47,064 nt of DNA from Syntrophaceae bacterium UBA5761 (GCA_002418885.1 DIEZ01000066.1:1-47064); one strand, 5' to 3'. Shown: positions 9,361 to 17,264, counted from the stretch's first letter. A program made the numbers and translations. The notes: generated by a model not told the origin, from the sequence alone.

Positions 9361-9729
9361 TTACTTCGGGGGCAGGATTGCCTTGAGTTCGTAAATGATG
9401 CCCTGATGTACGTGAGAGTATTTATATACTTCCTTCTCAGTAAGCTCCATGACCTTCTCGATGACAGCCGAAAGGGACTCGGCGCGGTTGCTAAGTTCCA
9501 CGACCTGCTCCACCATTTCATTGAGCATGTCAGTCACCGTATCCCCGTGTCCCGTGGCGAGGCCAGCGCGGATAATGGATGATGCTATCTCTTCCCGCAG
9601 TCTGGCGATCTCGGCGTCCTTGGCGTTATGCTCTCGTTCATATTGCTCAACGGTTAGTATAAGTATTTCTTTTGTCTCTCCATTTTTGGTAGCCGTGGCC
9701 GTGCATTTTGTGTCTGGGTACTTGCTCAT
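9361..9729 (-). CDS. Hypothetical coiled-coil protein
   Basis: 122 residues with a strong ribosome site (ggagggatgagATG). Residues 27-50 are a charged helix (VEQYEREHNAKDAEIARLREEI) and residues 65-105 a second helical region. No domain is recognised. It sits at the distal end of the leftward operon, where phages commonly keep small modulators of host functions. No membrane segment or metal site is visible. Confidence 0.6.
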   Translation of the reverse strand: MSKYPDTKCTATATKNGETKEILILTVEQYEREHNAKDAEIARLREEIASSIIRAGLATGHGDTVTDMLNEMVEQVVELSNRAESLSAVIEKVMELTEKEVYKYSHVHQGIIYELKAILPPK

Positions 9730-9765
9730 CTCATCCCTCCCCGGTGAGGATTTGCTTAACTTCGA

Positions 9766-10005
9766 TCAACTGCCTTGGATAAGAATCTCATTTAAGAATT
9801 TATTCCACTTAATAACCGCTGCTAACTTAGCATCGTAGAAATCAATAAGTTCATTTTGCTTCTCTATTTTCTTTTGCAGCGAGTCCAGCGCGGCGAACAG
9901 GGCGTCAACGTCGGAGATGGTGAGCACCGATGAAATTGCTTTCTCTCCCGGGAGACTCCAATACTTAACCTGCCGCTCGTGCTTCTTCCTGATGTCGTCG
10001 ATCAT
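9766..10005 (-). CDS. Hypothetical small protein
   Basis: 79 residues starting at ATG 10005, four bases after the stop of the upstream 48-residue gene, with AGAGGA about nine bases upstream. It opens with a basic segment (IRKKHERQVKYW) and then forms one long amphipathic helix (ALFAALDSLQKKIEKQNELIDFY). I do not recognise a family. Helix content suggests a binding or adaptor protein. Confidence 0.55.
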   Translation of the reverse strand: MIDDIRKKHERQVKYWSLPGEKAISSVLTISDVDALFAALDSLQKKIEKQNELIDFYDAKLAAVIKWNKFLNEILIQGS

Positions 10006-10008
10006 GGC

Positions 10009-10155
10009 TCAGTATCCTCTCTCAAGATCATGGTCTAGTTCTCTCCTCCATCCCTCTTTCCACCGGTCGAGTTTCTGCTCATAGGACTCGACTCCGGTTC
10101 TGTTGCGGCGATCATCATCTTCACGCTCACGCCGCTTTTCATATTCTGGCTTCAT
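10009..10155 (-). CDS. 48-residue highly charged protein
   Basis: ATG at 10155 with a strong ribosome site (atggaggaagccATG). The product begins MKPEYEKRREREDDD and is about half charged residues, followed by an aromatic/basic stretch (LDRWKEGWRREL). No family recognised. The strong ribosome site and the tight spacing to the downstream gene support it despite the length. Confidence 0.55.
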   Translation of the reverse strand: MKPEYEKRREREDDDRRNRTGVESYEQKLDRWKEGWRRELDHDLERGY

Positions 10156-10243
10156 GGCTTCCTCCATTTAGTGTGGGGTTGGCAGGCCGAGTCCGCGTCT
10201 ACAGCCTGCCCATTACCTGCGGATTGACCCCACGATCAATTTG

Positions 10244-10612
10244 CTATTCTCCCTGAAACTCGATCAGCGCTTGAGAGAATGTCATCTGCAACGATGCCCG
10301 CTGAAACTTCGCAGCTAGCATCAGCACCTTGATTCCCCTGGCCCTGAGCTTCCTGGCCATCTCCACATTATCGCCCTGCTCGTCCGTGATGTAGTAGCCC
10401 ATGGGGCTGTCGGTGGCGCTGCCGATCGAATACCCGTGCTCTAGCCTCAACTTCCGCACGACCTGCTGGATCTTGCGAACCGTCAGGCCGGTCCTCCGGG
10501 TGATCTCCGTGGATGAAACGGCCGCCTCACGTCCATGCCCCAAGCAACCGAGCACGGCCGTCTCATCCGGAGAAAGGAGGGGGGAATCAAAGTTGATGGA
10601 TACTTGTTCCAC
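10244..10612 (-). CDS. Winged-helix DNA-binding protein
   Basis: 122 residues from a GTG at 10612 that directly follows the TAA of the upstream gene. Residues 14-75 read as a winged helix-turn-helix: LSPDETAVLGCL, then SSTEITRRTGLTVRKIQQVV as helix-turn-recognition helix, then a wing ending in MGYYITDE. The rest (ARKLRARGIKVLMLAAKFQ) is helical and may dimerise. Proteins of this shape occur in phage early operons as regulators. No target site can be identified. Confident on fold, not on role. Confidence 0.6.
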   Translation of the reverse strand: MEQVSINFDSPLLSPDETAVLGCLGHGREAAVSSTEITRRTGLTVRKIQQVVRKLRLEHGYSIGSATDSPMGYYITDEQGDNVEMARKLRARGIKVLMLAAKFQRASLQMTFSQALIEFQGE

Positions 10613-11050
10613 TTAAAACTCCGCGATCTTCACCACGACCATTTTCAGGTCCCTGATCTTCGCTGCCTTGAGAAATTTACCGTCCTTGTCCGTGATCCGT
10701 TCCCGCTTTGCGTTGTGCTTCTTCAGCAGGTCCTTGATCGGGATGTCGAAGTAGAGCTCCCGGTCTGTCTTGTCCGTGAACTGCTCATCCATCTTGTAGA
10801 GAAGCGAATCCTCTATCGGGACGTTCGGGTTGGGATCGACGACGTAGACCCGCACGATCCGCTTGGATGAATCAGAGGCCTCTACCGTGGTGAGCCTCAG
10901 ATATGAGTTTGAATCTCCAAGAGACAGAACGGCCGTTCCCGTCGTGTAGGATGTGGAAACGATGTTCGGATAATCGTCTCCGGCCGGGACTGTACTTATG
11001 GGGAAAACGGACATCAAAACAAATGCGATTACGACGATGCTTCTTTTCAT
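10613..11050 (-). CDS. Secreted/periplasmic protein of the early operon
   Basis: 145 residues. I start it at ATG 11050 with AAAGGAGG nine bases upstream; the longer open frame is rejected. The N-terminus is a Sec-type signal peptide: MKRS, a hydrophobic core (IVVIAFVLMSVF) and a small-residue cleavage region (VPAGDD). The mature part is a mixed beta/charged domain (SYLRLTTVEASDSSKRIVR, ELYFDIPIKDLLKK). No family recognised. An exported protein expressed with early genes could alter the host envelope, for example to exclude superinfecting phage, but that is inference. Confidence 0.6.
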   Translation of the reverse strand: MKRSIVVIAFVLMSVFPISTVPAGDDYPNIVSTSYTTGTAVLSLGDSNSYLRLTTVEASDSSKRIVRVYVVDPNPNVPIEDSLLYKMDEQFTDKTDRELYFDIPIKDLLKKHNAKRERITDKDGKFLKAAKIRDLKMVVVKIAEF

Positions 11051-11073
11051 GAAATCCTCCTTTTGATTGTTGG

Positions 11074-11433
11074 TTATATCTCCAGCTCTCCCTGCCCAAC
11101 CACCTTGCGGAGCTTCACGGTTTCCTTCTGCACGGGATCGCGGGCAGGCTCCAGGGGGAACGATACCGAATACTCCGCCGTCGGCGGGATGGTATGGTCG
11201 AGCGTGACCCCGATGGAAACCTTGAACCCGTCCGGCACCCGCTTGAAGGCCCACTCTAGCTGCTCCTGCTTTTCGATCAAGAGCTTCTCGATGTCGCCGG
11301 CGATTTCCTGAAGGATCTCGGTGGTGATCACCTTCTTGAGCGAATCAGCAGCGCACTTGAAGCAGGGGATTCCCTTCCCGCCGCACTTCATGCAGGTCTT
11401 GTCCATGTCTACGTTGATTTGGTGTACTGTCAT
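11074..11433 (-). CDS. Zinc-ribbon-like protein
   Basis: 119 residues. ATG 11433 is chosen because it sits one base after the upstream stop (TGA-a-ATG) with ggggaga before it. Residues about 13-26 contain CMKCGGKGIPCFKC, two CxxC pairs six residues apart, a likely zinc site. A helical segment follows (ITTEILQEIAGDIEKLLIEK), then a beta-rich C-terminus. The function is unknown. It is co-transcribed with the helicase gene upstream. Confidence 0.6.
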   Translation of the reverse strand: MTVHQINVDMDKTCMKCGGKGIPCFKCAADSLKKVITTEILQEIAGDIEKLLIEKQEQLEWAFKRVPDGFKVSIGVTLDHTIPPTAEYSVSFPLEPARDPVQKETVKLRKVVGQGELEI

Positions 11434-11434
11434 T

Positions 11435-11620
11435 TCATCTCCCCTTCGGATGTTCATGTCGATCAACGAAACGCCTTATCACATCGATCTGCTCACAGAC
11501 CGCGCCGGCCTTCTTCACGCCCATGGAGACGTACTCTTTCTCGCCGTTGTACTCCCGCCCGGTAAAGACTTTAATGGTCGGGTAGCCTTTGTATTCGCTC
11601 TCTTCGCAGTAGGATGACAT
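11435..11620 (-). CDS. Hypothetical 61-residue protein
   Basis: Starts at ATG 11620, overlapping the helicase stop in a TGATG junction, and ends one base before the next start, so translation is coupled on both sides. The product (MSSYCEESEYKGYPTIKVF) is small, mixed alpha/beta, with a C-terminal basic helix (IDVIRRFVDRHEHPKGR). No family recognised. Confidence 0.55.
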   Translation of the reverse strand: MSSYCEESEYKGYPTIKVFTGREYNGEKEYVSMGVKKAGAVCEQIDVIRRFVDRHEHPKGR

Positions 11621-13383
11621 CAGATTGCCTCCGCAATGAATCTTGAAATCGGGCTCTCGTAGATCCGCCCGTCTTTTTCTTCCTGCTCCGGACGCACCGT
11701 GAGGATGAGCTGGTCCTTCGCCCGGGTCATGGCTGTGTAGAAAAGTCTTCTTTCTGCCTCTATCTCACCGTTATTGATCGCCTGTTTCGATGGGAAAATG
11801 CCTTCATTGCATCCGGCCACGATAACGGTATCCCATTCCAAACCTTTGGCGGCATGACAGGTGCAGAGGATGATTCCTTCATTGTCGGAATTAACCTCGT
11901 CGGAGATGTCGTAGGTGGCCAGCCAGTCGAGGTAATGCTGGACGGGGCCCTCGACACAACAATCCTCGTTCCACTGAGGGTTGGGCCCGTCCTTGATGTA
12001 ATCAGCGATGAATTCAGCGATCTTGGTTGCTTCAAACGGCCATGTAATGCTTCCCAGCAGCCTGCCGATCACATCGGGGAAGTTGTAGCCGGGGGCCACG
12101 TCGAAGAAATCATAAGTCTTGTTCACAAAAGACCATCTCTGAAAGTGACTCTGTCCTTCCTGTGCCGCCGCATGCCTGATGGCTGTGTAAACCTCTTTCG
12201 GAACCCCGACCAGGTCCTTGATTAGCAGGAAACTGAAATTGTCATGCGGATTCACCAAGAGCTTCAGGAACGCATGAAACCGGCGAAACGTCTCCGAGTT
12301 CGTCAGCGCCGTCGTCTTCCCGATGTAGGTGTGCGGGATCTCCTTCTCCGTCATGAGGGTGTCGATCTTCTGCAGGAGGCCGTGGACGCGGGCGAGGATG
12401 GCGCCGCTGCCAGTAAGGTGAAGTGCTGCCAACAGGAAAGGATCGTCAGCGATGGCTTCACTATTCATTCCGCGCAGGACCCGGACATCGTCCTCGAGGC
12501 CAACCCGGACACAGTTCATCGTCTTTTCAATGCGCTCCGTGTTGCGGGCGATCAGTCGGTTTGCCGCGCCAACGATGCCGAACCGACTCCGATAATTCGT
12601 CTCGATCCGGTAGATGTCATAGTCTGCCTGGTGCTGCACAAGGTACTCCGGGACGGCGCCACGAAAGCTATAAATCGACTGATCGACGTCACCACAAACG
12701 AACAGTGATGCCTTGAACGCCTCCACCATCTGATTGATGATGTCCCACTGCAGGGTGTCGATGTCCTGGACCTCGTCAACGAGGATGTGTTTCGTCTTGA
12801 GGTATTGCGCCAGCTTCGGAATGAGAAGCCGCAGGCCCACGAGAAGGCTTCCATAGGTCAGGGCATTATTCTCTTTGCATCTTGATATAAAGACATCAAA
12901 CAACTGCCGCGCTGGGTCCTCCTCGGCGGGCTCGACTCCCGTCTGGTAGTACCGGGCGAAAGCCTTGTCGACTTCCTTCTTCGGCACCTTCCACTTCTTC
13001 CCGTCGTAGATGAACATTTCCTTGGCGATCTCGCGCAAAAGGAATTGCTCTTCCCATTCCCCATAGACCGTCACGCCCTGCCAGCGGAACCCGATGAAGC
13101 TCCCGAACCGCTTCACCATTCGCAGGGCCAGGGCGTGCATCGTGCCCATCTCAATATGATATGCCTTGTTGCCGATGCGCTCGACGAGACGGTCGCGGAT
13201 CTCGCCGGCGGCCTTGCGAGAAAATGAAAATGCTGCGATCTCGTAGGGAGAGGCACCGTTTTCAATCAGGTGCGCGATCCTCTCCACCAGGACACGGGTT
13301 TTCCCGGCGCCGGCTCCGGCGAGGACCATGGCCTTGCGGGATTCGGTGGTAACTGCGGAGGTCTGCTGAGGGTCGAGTATCAT
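11620..13383 (-). CDS. UvrD/PcrA-like superfamily 1A DNA helicase
   Basis: 587 residues. ATG 13383 is preferred over GTG 13392 because it makes an ATGA overlap with the upstream gene and has GGAG at a proper distance. The SF1A motifs appear in order: Walker A AGAGAGKT (residues 22-29), an Ia-like FSFSRKAAGEIRDRL, Walker B VDEVQD, motif III VCGDVDQSIYSFRGA, motif IV-like IETNYRS, motif V CHAAKGLEWDTVIVAG and motif VI RRLFYTAMTRAKDQL. The enzyme should translocate 3' to 5' on ssDNA and unwind duplex using ATP. It is slightly shorter than full UvrD and lacks an obvious C-terminal nuclease domain. Next to an SMC-like ATPase and a candidate annealing protein, a role in recombination or fork repair is likely. 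Confidence 0.92.
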   Translation of the reverse strand: MILDPQQTSAVTTESRKAMVLAGAGAGKTRVLVERIAHLIENGASPYEIAAFSFSRKAAGEIRDRLVERIGNKAYHIEMGTMHALALRMVKRFGSFIGFRWQGVTVYGEWEEQFLLREIAKEMFIYDGKKWKVPKKEVDKAFARYYQTGVEPAEEDPARQLFDVFISRCKENNALTYGSLLVGLRLLIPKLAQYLKTKHILVDEVQDIDTLQWDIINQMVEAFKASLFVCGDVDQSIYSFRGAVPEYLVQHQADYDIYRIETNYRSRFGIVGAANRLIARNTERIEKTMNCVRVGLEDDVRVLRGMNSEAIADDPFLLAALHLTGSGAILARVHGLLQKIDTLMTEKEIPHTYIGKTTALTNSETFRRFHAFLKLLVNPHDNFSFLLIKDLVGVPKEVYTAIRHAAAQEGQSHFQRWSFVNKTYDFFDVAPGYNFPDVIGRLLGSITWPFEATKIAEFIADYIKDGPNPQWNEDCCVEGPVQHYLDWLATYDISDEVNSDNEGIILCTCHAAKGLEWDTVIVAGCNEGIFPSKQAINNGEIEAERRLFYTAMTRAKDQLILTVRPEQEEKDGRIYESPISRFIAEAI

Positions 13384-13706
13384 GATTTCCACTCCATCAG
13401 TTTGTTGTCTCTGAGCCAGATGCAGAGTTGGGCGAGGGCTTCATCCGCTTCCTCTTCCCTGATCGACTTTGCACAGGTCTTGTCCCATCCGGTCAGTTTA
13501 TTCCAAATGTCCTTCCGGTAAGCGGCGGTAAATCCGTTGACGCCTTTTCTGAGAGTCGTTCCAACCGGCATTTTGTGAAACATCTCGATCACAGACGGTT
13601 TCATGACAACTCTTGGCGGTGCTCCGGGCAGAATATGAACGGGGTTCTTTAAATCTGCTCCACACCACCACGGCCACTTCAATGCCTGTGCTGTTTCTAG
13701 TTTCAT
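13380..13706 (-). CDS. Hypothetical protein between split ATPase and helicase
   Basis: 108 residues from ATG 13706 with GAGG six bases upstream; upstream in-frame codons would overlap the previous gene without a ribosome site. It ends in an ATGA overlap with the helicase. The product begins MKLETAQALKWPWWCG and contains a basic middle (LRKGVNGFTAAYRKDIW) and an acidic C-terminal helix (REEEADEALAQLCIWL). No family recognised. Tight coupling suggests it acts with the ATPase or helicase. Confidence 0.6.
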   Translation of the reverse strand: MKLETAQALKWPWWCGADLKNPVHILPGAPPRVVMKPSVIEMFHKMPVGTTLRKGVNGFTAAYRKDIWNKLTGWDKTCAKSIREEEADEALAQLCIWLRDNKLMEWKS

Positions 13707-13713
13707 ATTCGCC

Positions 13714-14268
13714 TCACAATTCAATGATGTGCCAGCCAAGTGGCGTATCCTTCGGTGCCGACCAGCTATTAACGATGCACTGAACATCGGAATCGCCGAG
13801 CTTTTGAAGCATGGCAGATAGGTGTGCAGCGTCGGATTCCGCCGCTTCCTCGATCAGCACCGTTCCCCCCAGGGCGAACAAAAGCGCTTGATTGAACGGC
13901 ACCCGCTCTCCTCCCGATAGCCCCGTGTACGGAACCGGAACAATCTCGTCAGGCTTCACCCATCCGATAAACACGTCCCCGTCTGCGCCGATGTGAAAGA
14001 CGGGCTTTCCGGCGGGCAGGATCTCGGCCATCTTCTTCTCCAGGGCCCCGGTCGACGTGGACATGACGGAATTGATCTTGTCCTTGTGGGCCTGGATGAG
14101 TCGCTTCTTCGCGTCCACTGATTCCTTGAGGTCCTCGGCTTTCTTCCGGGCAACCTCTGCCTGTTCCTCGAGGCCCTGCGCCTTCAACAGAAGGTCCCGG
14201 TCTGCTTCCAGGGTCTTCAGGCGCACCGTGAGCCCGTTGATCTGGTCAACCAATAGCTGCTTGTCCAT
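13714..14268 (-). CDS. C-terminal half of split SMC/Rad50-like ATPase
   Basis: 184 residues, ATG 14268 with AGGAGG seven bases upstream, overlapping the upstream gene by 23 bases in another frame. Residues 3-80 are coiled coil (VRLKTLEADRDLLLKAQ, ARKKAEDLKESVDAKKRL). Residues 117-122 are LSGGER, the ABC signature of SMC/RecN/Rad50 ATPases. Residues 136-141 (TVLIEE) stand where Walker B is expected, but with Glu-Glu in place of the usual Asp-Glu. ESD just after resembles a D-loop, and CIVNSW lies where the H-loop histidine normally is. There is no Walker A, so it needs the partner encoded immediately upstream to form an ATP site. Motif assignment is firm for the signature, tentative for the rest. 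Confidence 0.75.
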   Translation of the reverse strand: MDKQLLVDQINGLTVRLKTLEADRDLLLKAQGLEEQAEVARKKAEDLKESVDAKKRLIQAHKDKINSVMSTSTGALEKKMAEILPAGKPVFHIGADGDVFIGWVKPDEIVPVPYTGLSGGERVPFNQALLFALGGTVLIEEAAESDAAHLSAMLQKLGDSDVQCIVNSWSAPKDTPLGWHIIEL

Positions 14269-15310
14269 GGGTCCCTCCTGTGTATTTCTTCAGTTCGCGT
14301 TTGGCTATGAGTTTGGCCGCGCAGGCGCCGCAACCGGCGGCTTCCATGGCGGTGATGATGGCCTGAATGGAGGCTGCAACGGTGTCGCTGCCGGACGCTC
14401 TTTCCGATGCCCTGTCCAGTTGCTCCATGAATTTCTCGGCAGGGACAACAACCTCGGCGGGCTTCTGAGCCTTGGCCTTCTCGAGCTCGGCTTCCTTCTC
14501 GGCCAGCTTCTTTTTCAGGTCCTCCTGCTTCTTTGCGTTCTCGGCCTCGAGCTCCTTGGCCCTGATTTCTGCAAGCCGCTCCTTTTCCGTGCGCTCCATT
14601 TCCTCTTTCGCCTTCCTTTCATCGTCCTTCTTCTTCTGAGCCTCCACGGCCTCCGCCTTCTCTTCCTCTGCGAGGTCGATCCTCGCCTTGGCCATGATCC
14701 CCGCGATGTCCTTGACCTCTTCCGTAACGGCTGAAAGAGTTGTCGCCGGGAGCTGCATGCCCGCGCGCTGCGCCTGCAGTGTCGCACAGACGGACTCCTG
14801 AGCCTTCAACTTGGCCGCGGCATCGTTGAGGGCGATCTTCTCTTTCTCCATGGCCGCGACGACCGGCGTCACGTTCTCAGCCGGCGGGAAGAGATTCAGA
14901 ATGGCGTCGATTTTCTTCTGGTCCGACAGGCTGATGAAGTCCGCCAGGTCAATGACCCTGGGCCTGCCCTTCGCGCCGATCTCCTGTTGGAAGAATTCCC
15001 GGGAGACCTTCTTGCCGGCCACTTTATAGACCTGGGTAATGGAGCCGTCCTTCTTCCGGGTGTACTCCCTTTCGAAGGTGAGCCCGCCCATCTCAAACCC
15101 GACGGTCATATCGTCGCCATTTCCGAAGGCTGCGAAGATGTCCGGGTTTGTCTTGGGCCCCCCGGGGATCGCGCCGTTGACGGCGAGCATCAGGGCGTTT
15201 GTTCTCGAGGACTTCCCGGCGCCGTTCGGGCCTAGAATCAGGGTGTGCTTGCCAAGTGGCTGGTCGAAATCGCCGCCCATGAACCCGGCGGCTGTCACTT
15301 TTGAAATCAT
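14246..15310 (-). CDS. N-terminal half of split SMC/Rad50-like ATPase
   Basis: 354 residues, strong ribosome site (aaaaggaggttttcATG). Residues 27-34 are GPNGAGKS, a Walker A of the SMC/RecF/Rad50 type, in a beta-rich N-terminal lobe that includes VGFEMGGLTFEREYTRK. Residues about 160-300 form a long charged coiled coil. Residues 327-330 are CGAC, a CxxC near the tip that recalls the Rad50 zinc hook. The reading frame stops 24 residues later. The signature motif and Walker B are missing here and are found in the next gene. Together the two halves would make a complete head-coil-hook-coil-head protein working on DNA ends or structure. Confidence 0.8.
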   Translation of the reverse strand: MISKVTAAGFMGGDFDQPLGKHTLILGPNGAGKSSRTNALMLAVNGAIPGGPKTNPDIFAAFGNGDDMTVGFEMGGLTFEREYTRKKDGSITQVYKVAGKKVSREFFQQEIGAKGRPRVIDLADFISLSDQKKIDAILNLFPPAENVTPVVAAMEKEKIALNDAAAKLKAQESVCATLQAQRAGMQLPATTLSAVTEEVKDIAGIMAKARIDLAEEEKAEAVEAQKKKDDERKAKEEMERTEKERLAEIRAKELEAENAKKQEDLKKKLAEKEAELEKAKAQKPAEVVVPAEKFMEQLDRASERASGSDTVAASIQAIITAMEAAGCGACAAKLIAKRELKKYTGGTHGQAAIG

Positions 15311-15328
15311 GAAAACCTCCTTTTAATG

Positions 15329-15355
15329 CCCCTCCCTATCCGCAATCGGGAGGGG
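15329..15355 (-). promoter_or_regulatory. GC-rich hairpin before the ATPase gene
   Basis: CCCCTCCC at 15329-15336 is the exact inverse complement of GGGAGGGG at 15348-15355, an 8-bp stem with an 11-base loop. It lies about ten bases upstream of the ribosome site of the leftward ATPase gene, so it would form in the mRNA leader. No U-tract follows, so termination is unlikely; translational control or RNA processing is possible. The rest of the 230-base gap (15311-15540) shows no convincing gene. Confidence 0.45.
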
Positions 15356-15540
15356 GTGCTGCTGCATTTATGGCCCGGATACTGGAAGCACGCCTTGTTT
15401 CACGAGTATTGCAGAAATCGCTTACCATGCGGCTGCATCGAAACCGCTCTACCGGAGAGGCCGCCCGTTTAGCTTCCAGACCGTCGGGCGACTGGCATGC
15501 CTCTATCCACCGGACGAACCGGCAAGGGGCCTTTGTGGGT

Positions 15541-16785
15541 TCAATTCGCCTTGTCGACGATCTCGCTGATCTTCGCCATGAGCTGACGGGCGATCTCTGC
15601 GTTGGCCGGCGACAGCGTGAGCTGCTTCGTCGTGACCTTCATCTCCTTCACGGCGGCCTGATACTCCTTCGGGAACTCCCGGGCCGTCACGGCGAGCTGG
15701 TCGAACGCCTTCTGGTCGTCGGCAGAGAGGCCGGGCCCCTTCTCTGTCTTCTTTTCTCCGGGCTTCTCCGGTTCTGGTTCGGGCTTTGCCGTGCCGTTCT
15801 GCTGCACGTCGATGATCTGATCCTCGGGGTCCGTCTCGTCGATGAGGCCGGATTGCTCGTCGGCTTCGGGGTCCTCGGTGCCGGCCTTGTACTCGAGCTT
15901 TGCGAATTCCTTCCGGTCGCCGGAAATGATTGAGGCCACTTTGCCTTGCACGGCTGAATACTGCGTTGCGTCCCACTTGATGAGGTTGTTCCCGGTGGCT
16001 CTCCATGCGGTGACGGGGATCCTCCAGGATGTTCCGGGAGCTTTCTGCAGGCCGCTCAGGTGCTTCAGCGCGTTTCTCTTGGCGAAGGTCTGCGCGAAGT
16101 CAATCGCCTTCTTCTCCCGGTTGATGATCTGCGCGTACCATGTAAGGGCTTCGGGATGCGCCGTGTTTGTCCACAGGTCCGTCGATTCGTCGAACGGGTA
16201 GTGCGCCCACGTCCCGTCTTCGTTGGGCTGCTGACCCTTCGGCAAGAGCCTGAAGGCCTGGGGGCATTGTTTCGCCTTCGCCAGCAGGTCGATGAGACGA
16301 TAACTCGGGTTGTCGAATATCGTGGTCCAGTCGCTCACCATGGGCAAGCCCATCGGAGAGAACCGGAAGGCGACGGCCCGGGCGTAGATGGCGAGGATCC
16401 GGCGGTTGTTCGGGTCCCTGATGACGTGGGGGTTGGCCTTGCGCTCGCCGTCGACGAGGACCTCCGGTGGCATGATGACGCAGGCGCCGGCCTTTTCGCT
16501 CCACATCTCATAGCCCTGAGCGGAGACGACATGGGGTCCGTTCGGGACAGGCTGAATGAGTCCGCCGTTTTCCCGCGTGAGGGTGATCGTTGTTTTGAAA
16601 GCCTTGATTTCGCCCTCGGAATCCCGGAGAGCAAAGGCCTCATCCGTACCCAGCGAGATGAGATCCCGCTTGACCGCCGCCTGGAGAACGGCGCCGACTT
16701 CGGCCGGGACCTTCTCCATTGCGATCTTGAGGGCATCCTCGATGCTGAGTTCTTTCACTGCCGGTACTAATGCTGATGCTGACAT
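15541..16785 (-). CDS. Uncharacterised early protein, candidate RecT-like annealing protein
   Basis: 414 residues with a strong ribosome site (taaggaggtttccATG). Residues 1-270 form a mixed alpha/beta domain with conserved-looking phrases IYARAVAFRFSPMGLPMV, SYRLIDLLAKAKQCPQAF and FAKRNALKHLSGLQK. Residues about 300-350 are an acidic/proline linker (PEPEPEKPGEKKTEKG), followed by a helical tail. The domain-plus-acidic-tail plan, the copy-number-style strong ribosome site and the position next to an SMC-like ATPase and a helicase resemble phage single-strand annealing proteins (RecT/Erf/Sak types). I cannot show homology by eye, so the function is inference. Confidence 0.4.
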   Translation of the reverse strand: MSASALVPAVKELSIEDALKIAMEKVPAEVGAVLQAAVKRDLISLGTDEAFALRDSEGEIKAFKTTITLTRENGGLIQPVPNGPHVVSAQGYEMWSEKAGACVIMPPEVLVDGERKANPHVIRDPNNRRILAIYARAVAFRFSPMGLPMVSDWTTIFDNPSYRLIDLLAKAKQCPQAFRLLPKGQQPNEDGTWAHYPFDESTDLWTNTAHPEALTWYAQIINREKKAIDFAQTFAKRNALKHLSGLQKAPGTSWRIPVTAWRATGNNLIKWDATQYSAVQGKVASIISGDRKEFAKLEYKAGTEDPEADEQSGLIDETDPEDQIIDVQQNGTAKPEPEPEKPGEKKTEKGPGLSADDQKAFDQLAVTAREFPKEYQAAVKEMKVTTKQLTLSPANAEIARQLMAKISEIVDKAN

Positions 16786-16795
16786 GGAAACCTCC

Positions 16796-16993
16796 TTATT
16801 TTGTGTTCATTAATGAGCAATCCGGAAATGTCTCTCGTTGGGTGCAAAATCCCCACGGATTACGATATCCACATCGGCTATCGCAGCTAGTCGGCATTTC
16901 CTCGGCGATGATCTCCCGGTGATAATCTGCAAGGGCGTCATCCCGTTCCTGGATGAGCTCCTGTCTCTCGCGTTCGTACATGGCGTCGATCAT
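16796..16993 (-). CDS. Cysteine-containing small protein
   Basis: 65 residues from ATG 16993, four bases after the upstream stop. The first 30 residues are a charged helix (MYERERQELIQERDDALADYHREI). The second half has four cysteines in CDSRCGYRNPWGFCTQ and FPDC, possibly a small metal-binding knuckle. No family recognised. Located directly upstream of the candidate annealing protein. Confidence 0.5.
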   Translation of the reverse strand: MIDAMYERERQELIQERDDALADYHREIIAEEMPTSCDSRCGYRNPWGFCTQRETFPDCSLMNTK

Positions 16994-16997
16994 GGCT

Positions 16998-17264
16998 TCA
17001 CCACAACCAAAGAGGATTCTTGTCGTCGTTTCCTATTTTCCAAGCGTAAGGGCGTATCCCTGCCAGAAACTCCCATTCACAGGCCCATTCTTCGATGGAG
17101 CAATAGATGTCCTCGCTTTCGTATTCGGGGCAGTCCTTGAGCCACCATTGCCCTCCGATAAAGCATCGTCCGTTTCCGGCGAGTCCAGTTCCGGCCAAGC
17201 AGGATAACCATTTGCAATGTACTCCCTCGAAATCTTCCGGTGCGATCACGCTGTGTCGTTTCAT
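16998..17264 (-). CDS. Hypothetical Trp/Cys-rich protein
   Basis: 88 residues. ATG 17264 overlaps the stop of the small membrane peptide upstream (ATGA), which decides this start over the longer open frame. The product begins MKRHSVIAPEDFEGVHCKW and is rich in Trp and Cys (CKWLSC, GRCFIGGQWWLKDC, YCSIEEWACEWEF). It may bind metal or form a small compact fold. No family recognised. Confidence 0.55.
   Translation of the reverse strand: MKRHSVIAPEDFEGVHCKWLSCLAGTGLAGNGRCFIGGQWWLKDCPEYESEDIYCSIEEWACEWEFLAGIRPYAWKIGNDDKNPLWLW

Noticed and set aside
13714..14268. Second ATPase half as a sequencing-error frameshift of one gene
   Set aside because: It has its own AGGAGG-preceded ATG and a 23-base overlap typical of this genome, so two real genes are more likely, though re-sequencing would settle it.
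15361..15540. Possible tRNA in the gap before the ATPase gene (ggtagagcgg on the minus strand recalls a D-arm)
   Set aside because: No matching acceptor, anticodon stem or T-arm could be built around it.
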